64,000 nt of DNA from Schoenoplectus triqueter (taxonomy: Eukaryota > Streptophyta > Magnoliopsida > Poales > Cyperaceae). Location: NCBI GenBank assembly GCA_964058805.1, contig CAXKVV010000206.1:310001-374000 (forward strand), in the 5' to 3' direction. Below are positions 62,037-64,000 of this stretch, one piece after another. The notes below the pieces were generated by a model that worked only from the letters and a program-made list of their open reading frames with translations, did no database searches and was not told the origin of the DNA. Made by a program: the position numbers and the translations under genes. Each line of letters begins with the position of its first letter. Position 1 is the first letter of the stretch.

Positions 62037-62282
62037 ATAAAAAAGTTTGACATAGTTAAAGTGTAGGACTATTATGTTACGAAGTGCGTTTGACGCGTGA
62101 ATAAAGTGAAGTGATAGGTTATTTCATCTCTGTTATCTCCGCCAAATACATGATAAACGTAAAAAAGTTTGATATAGTTAAAGTATAAAAATATATTATT
62201 ACGAAGTGCGTTTGACATGTGAATAAAGTGAAAGGATAAGTCATTTTATCTCTGTTATCTCCGCCAAATACATGATAAAACG
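62037..62282. repeat. Two-copy tandem duplication, period 122 bp
   Basis: Both copies run from AAAAAAGTTTGA(C/T)ATAGTTA through ACGAAGTGCGTTTGAC and GTGAATAAAGTGAA to TCTGTTATCTCCGCCAAATA. GTTTGA starts at 62,045 and 62,167. The copies are about 90 percent alike by eye. Confidence 0.9.
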
Positions 62283-63044
62283 TTTCATAAATTTCTACTG
62301 ATAATATCTATACTATACTATATTATATTATATTAGTTTTTATTTGTTCAGTGTTTGATAAATATAAAATCTCTATCTTTATCTCTACTCTTTATTAAGA
62401 ACGTATGTGTTCTAATTCTGCAACAGTCTACATTTTTTGTTAGATTTTTAAAAACTAATATCACTCATCGGATTGAGTTATTCATCAAATAATGTTATTA
62501 TCTTTATGATCATTTGTGTTGAAGTTAGAATTTTTCTCTCAATTTTGTTTGTTACACGAAATGTAATATAATTTAGGAGTACAATTGCTCTGTTTTGTTT
62601 CCTTTTTCTTAGATTATCATCAATTATGAATTTCAACTTTCCTTAAACGATGAATGTTAACTTTCCTATCAAATTATATTTATTTTGCATTAATATGTAT
62701 TCATGATTGAAATTTATATTAATTACTAAATTATTTTTATTTTTATTTCTTTATTTTTCACATAAAGATATGAATTTTTATATTTCTGAAAGATATCAAC
62801 GTAGCAACGCACGGACAAGATACTAGTATTATATATACTCTTTGTAAAAATAAGAAGTATAATGATTAAAATAGTTTATTTTTATTTTTTGAGTTGTAAT
62901 TATATACTTATGAATAGACATAATTCATAAGAGTTGAACTCATGAAAATAACTCGCCCGGTTCGTCAAAAAACTCTGCCCTTACTCCGGACGAGCCATAC
63001 GCTGACCATGCAATATTCAAATATGAATAAAAAAGTAAAGTGGA

Positions 63045-63790
63045 TTATTTTTTAAGATTCATATGCGGTTTTAATAAACTATAAAATATTTTTTTAGATC
63101 TATATGCTGATTTATTCATACAAATTTAGATCGGATTTTTAGATTTTATATATCCATTGACACATAGGGGTGTAAATGGAGCGATAATATCTGTTATGTT
63201 TGGCTTTGTATCTGAAAAATATCCGAGAGTATATCATATGTAATTTGAATATTAATTATCTATATTCGTATTCATAAGAAATAGTGTGGATACAAATATG
63301 AATTTTATTTTAGACTCTATTATCCATATTCAAAATAAAGCATATATTATAAATTTTTATTTATCAATATTTTTATTTATATATAATAATATTATTATAA
63401 ATACTAATGCATTGCAAATACTTTTAATATAAGTACTTATTTTTATTATATATATTTAGCTATTAGTAATATATATTATTCTTATTTCATATCCATCATA
63501 AAATCTATATTCATTAAATATATATTTTGTATCCGTATTCGTTTAAGATGAATTTGACATTGAATTTTGACATCCATTTAAAATTTATATCCATTAATAA
63601 GAAATAAATACGAATATAATTTCAGCATTATCCAATCTGAATCTGTTCCATTTATAGCTCTATTGACACATCTAGGTAGGATGTCAATGGATATACATAA
63701 TTTGAAAATCCGATTCGAATTCGTACAAGTGGATCAGCATATGGATACTTAAAATATATCATTTAGTTTACTTAATCTGCATATGGATTC
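63045..63790. repeat. Inverted repeat arms around a hAT MITE
   Basis: The left arm (about 63,045-63,160), reverse-complemented, follows the right arm (about 63,675-63,790) motif for motif: GATGT(GT)CAATGGATATA, AAAATCCGAT, GATCAGCATATGGAT and AATCTGCATATGGATT. Together they form a foldback of about 115-bp arms interrupted by the hAT element at 63,165-63,662. Confidence 0.7.
63165..63662. mobile_element. 498-bp hAT MITE with 8-bp target duplication
   Basis: TTGACACA flanks both ends exactly (63,157-63,164 and 63,663-63,670). The terminal inverted repeats are TAGGGGTGTAAATGGA (left) and TCCATTTATAGCTCTA (right), 13 of 16 matching when one is reversed. The interior is AT-rich with ATCCATATTC / ATCCGTATTCG motifs. 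There is no coding capacity. Confidence 0.85.
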
Positions 63791-64000
63791 TAGAAAATGG
63801 TCCATCTAATATAATGGATCCATATTTGGATCTTATAAAATTCAAATTTCAATCCGCTATGAATTCGATAAAAAATAAAATAAAAGTAAAATAAAATTAT
63901 ATCATATGTCAATTAATAAAATAGACATGTCCAATTTAATTTAAATTGAAGTGTAATATTTATCTTTCACTCTGTGTTGATTCATGAAGTTGAATAATAG

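Overview
This is a plant nuclear window, almost certainly from a eudicot. It is AT-rich and holds widely spaced multi-exon genes with GT-AG introns. The proteins are of plant type: a clade-F-like PP2C, a BAHD acyltransferase and a FORGETTER1/strawberry-notch helicase. Between and inside the genes lie plant-type transposons (copia, RTE, hAT, CACTA and foldback MITEs). The species cannot be fixed from sequence alone. There is no prokaryotic or organellar signature.

Layout. 1-780: decayed Ty1/copia gag-protease remnant. 780-4,000: AT-rich repeats. 4,018-6,491 (+): two-exon Cwf21-domain (CWC21/SRm300-type) splicing protein. 7,816-11,062 (-): six-exon MFS transporter of the OCT7/NIAP type, convergent with the splicing gene. 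11,063-23,270: gene-empty block. It holds an LTR-like segment with CGTTATAACG palindromes, a divergent 182-bp satellite-like array (14,790-17,110), and a CACTA end with AACCGGTT subterminal repeats. 23,384-27,712 (+): three-exon BAHD acyltransferase resembling coniferyl-alcohol acyltransferases. 30,589-34,143 (-): five-exon PP2C phosphatase with a deleted RTE retrotransposon in intron 2. 34,150-40,500: gene-empty, with a GC-rich foldback and a nested hAT/foldback pair. 40,529-59,544 (-): a 30-exon, about 19-kb FORGETTER1/SBNO gene whose 5.1-kb intron 10 carries a TA-flanked foldback and an RTE element that itself holds a hAT MITE. 59,545-64,000: AT-rich, with a 122-bp duplication and another hAT MITE between inverted arms.

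The five genes form no pathway. They cover pre-mRNA splicing, organic cation/nicotinate transport, phenylpropanoid ester formation, protein dephosphorylation, and chromatin/transcription (stress memory). I joined exons by hand. In all five genes the reading frame closes across every proposed junction, and the deduced lengths (714, 495, 466, 312 and 1,264 aa) suit the families.

I see no new multi-gene system. The unusual content is in the repeats: a 182-bp array, a foldback family found inside TA microsatellites, three hAT elements with exact 8-bp target duplications (two of them in nested arrangements), and an ambiguous splice junction in the transporter.
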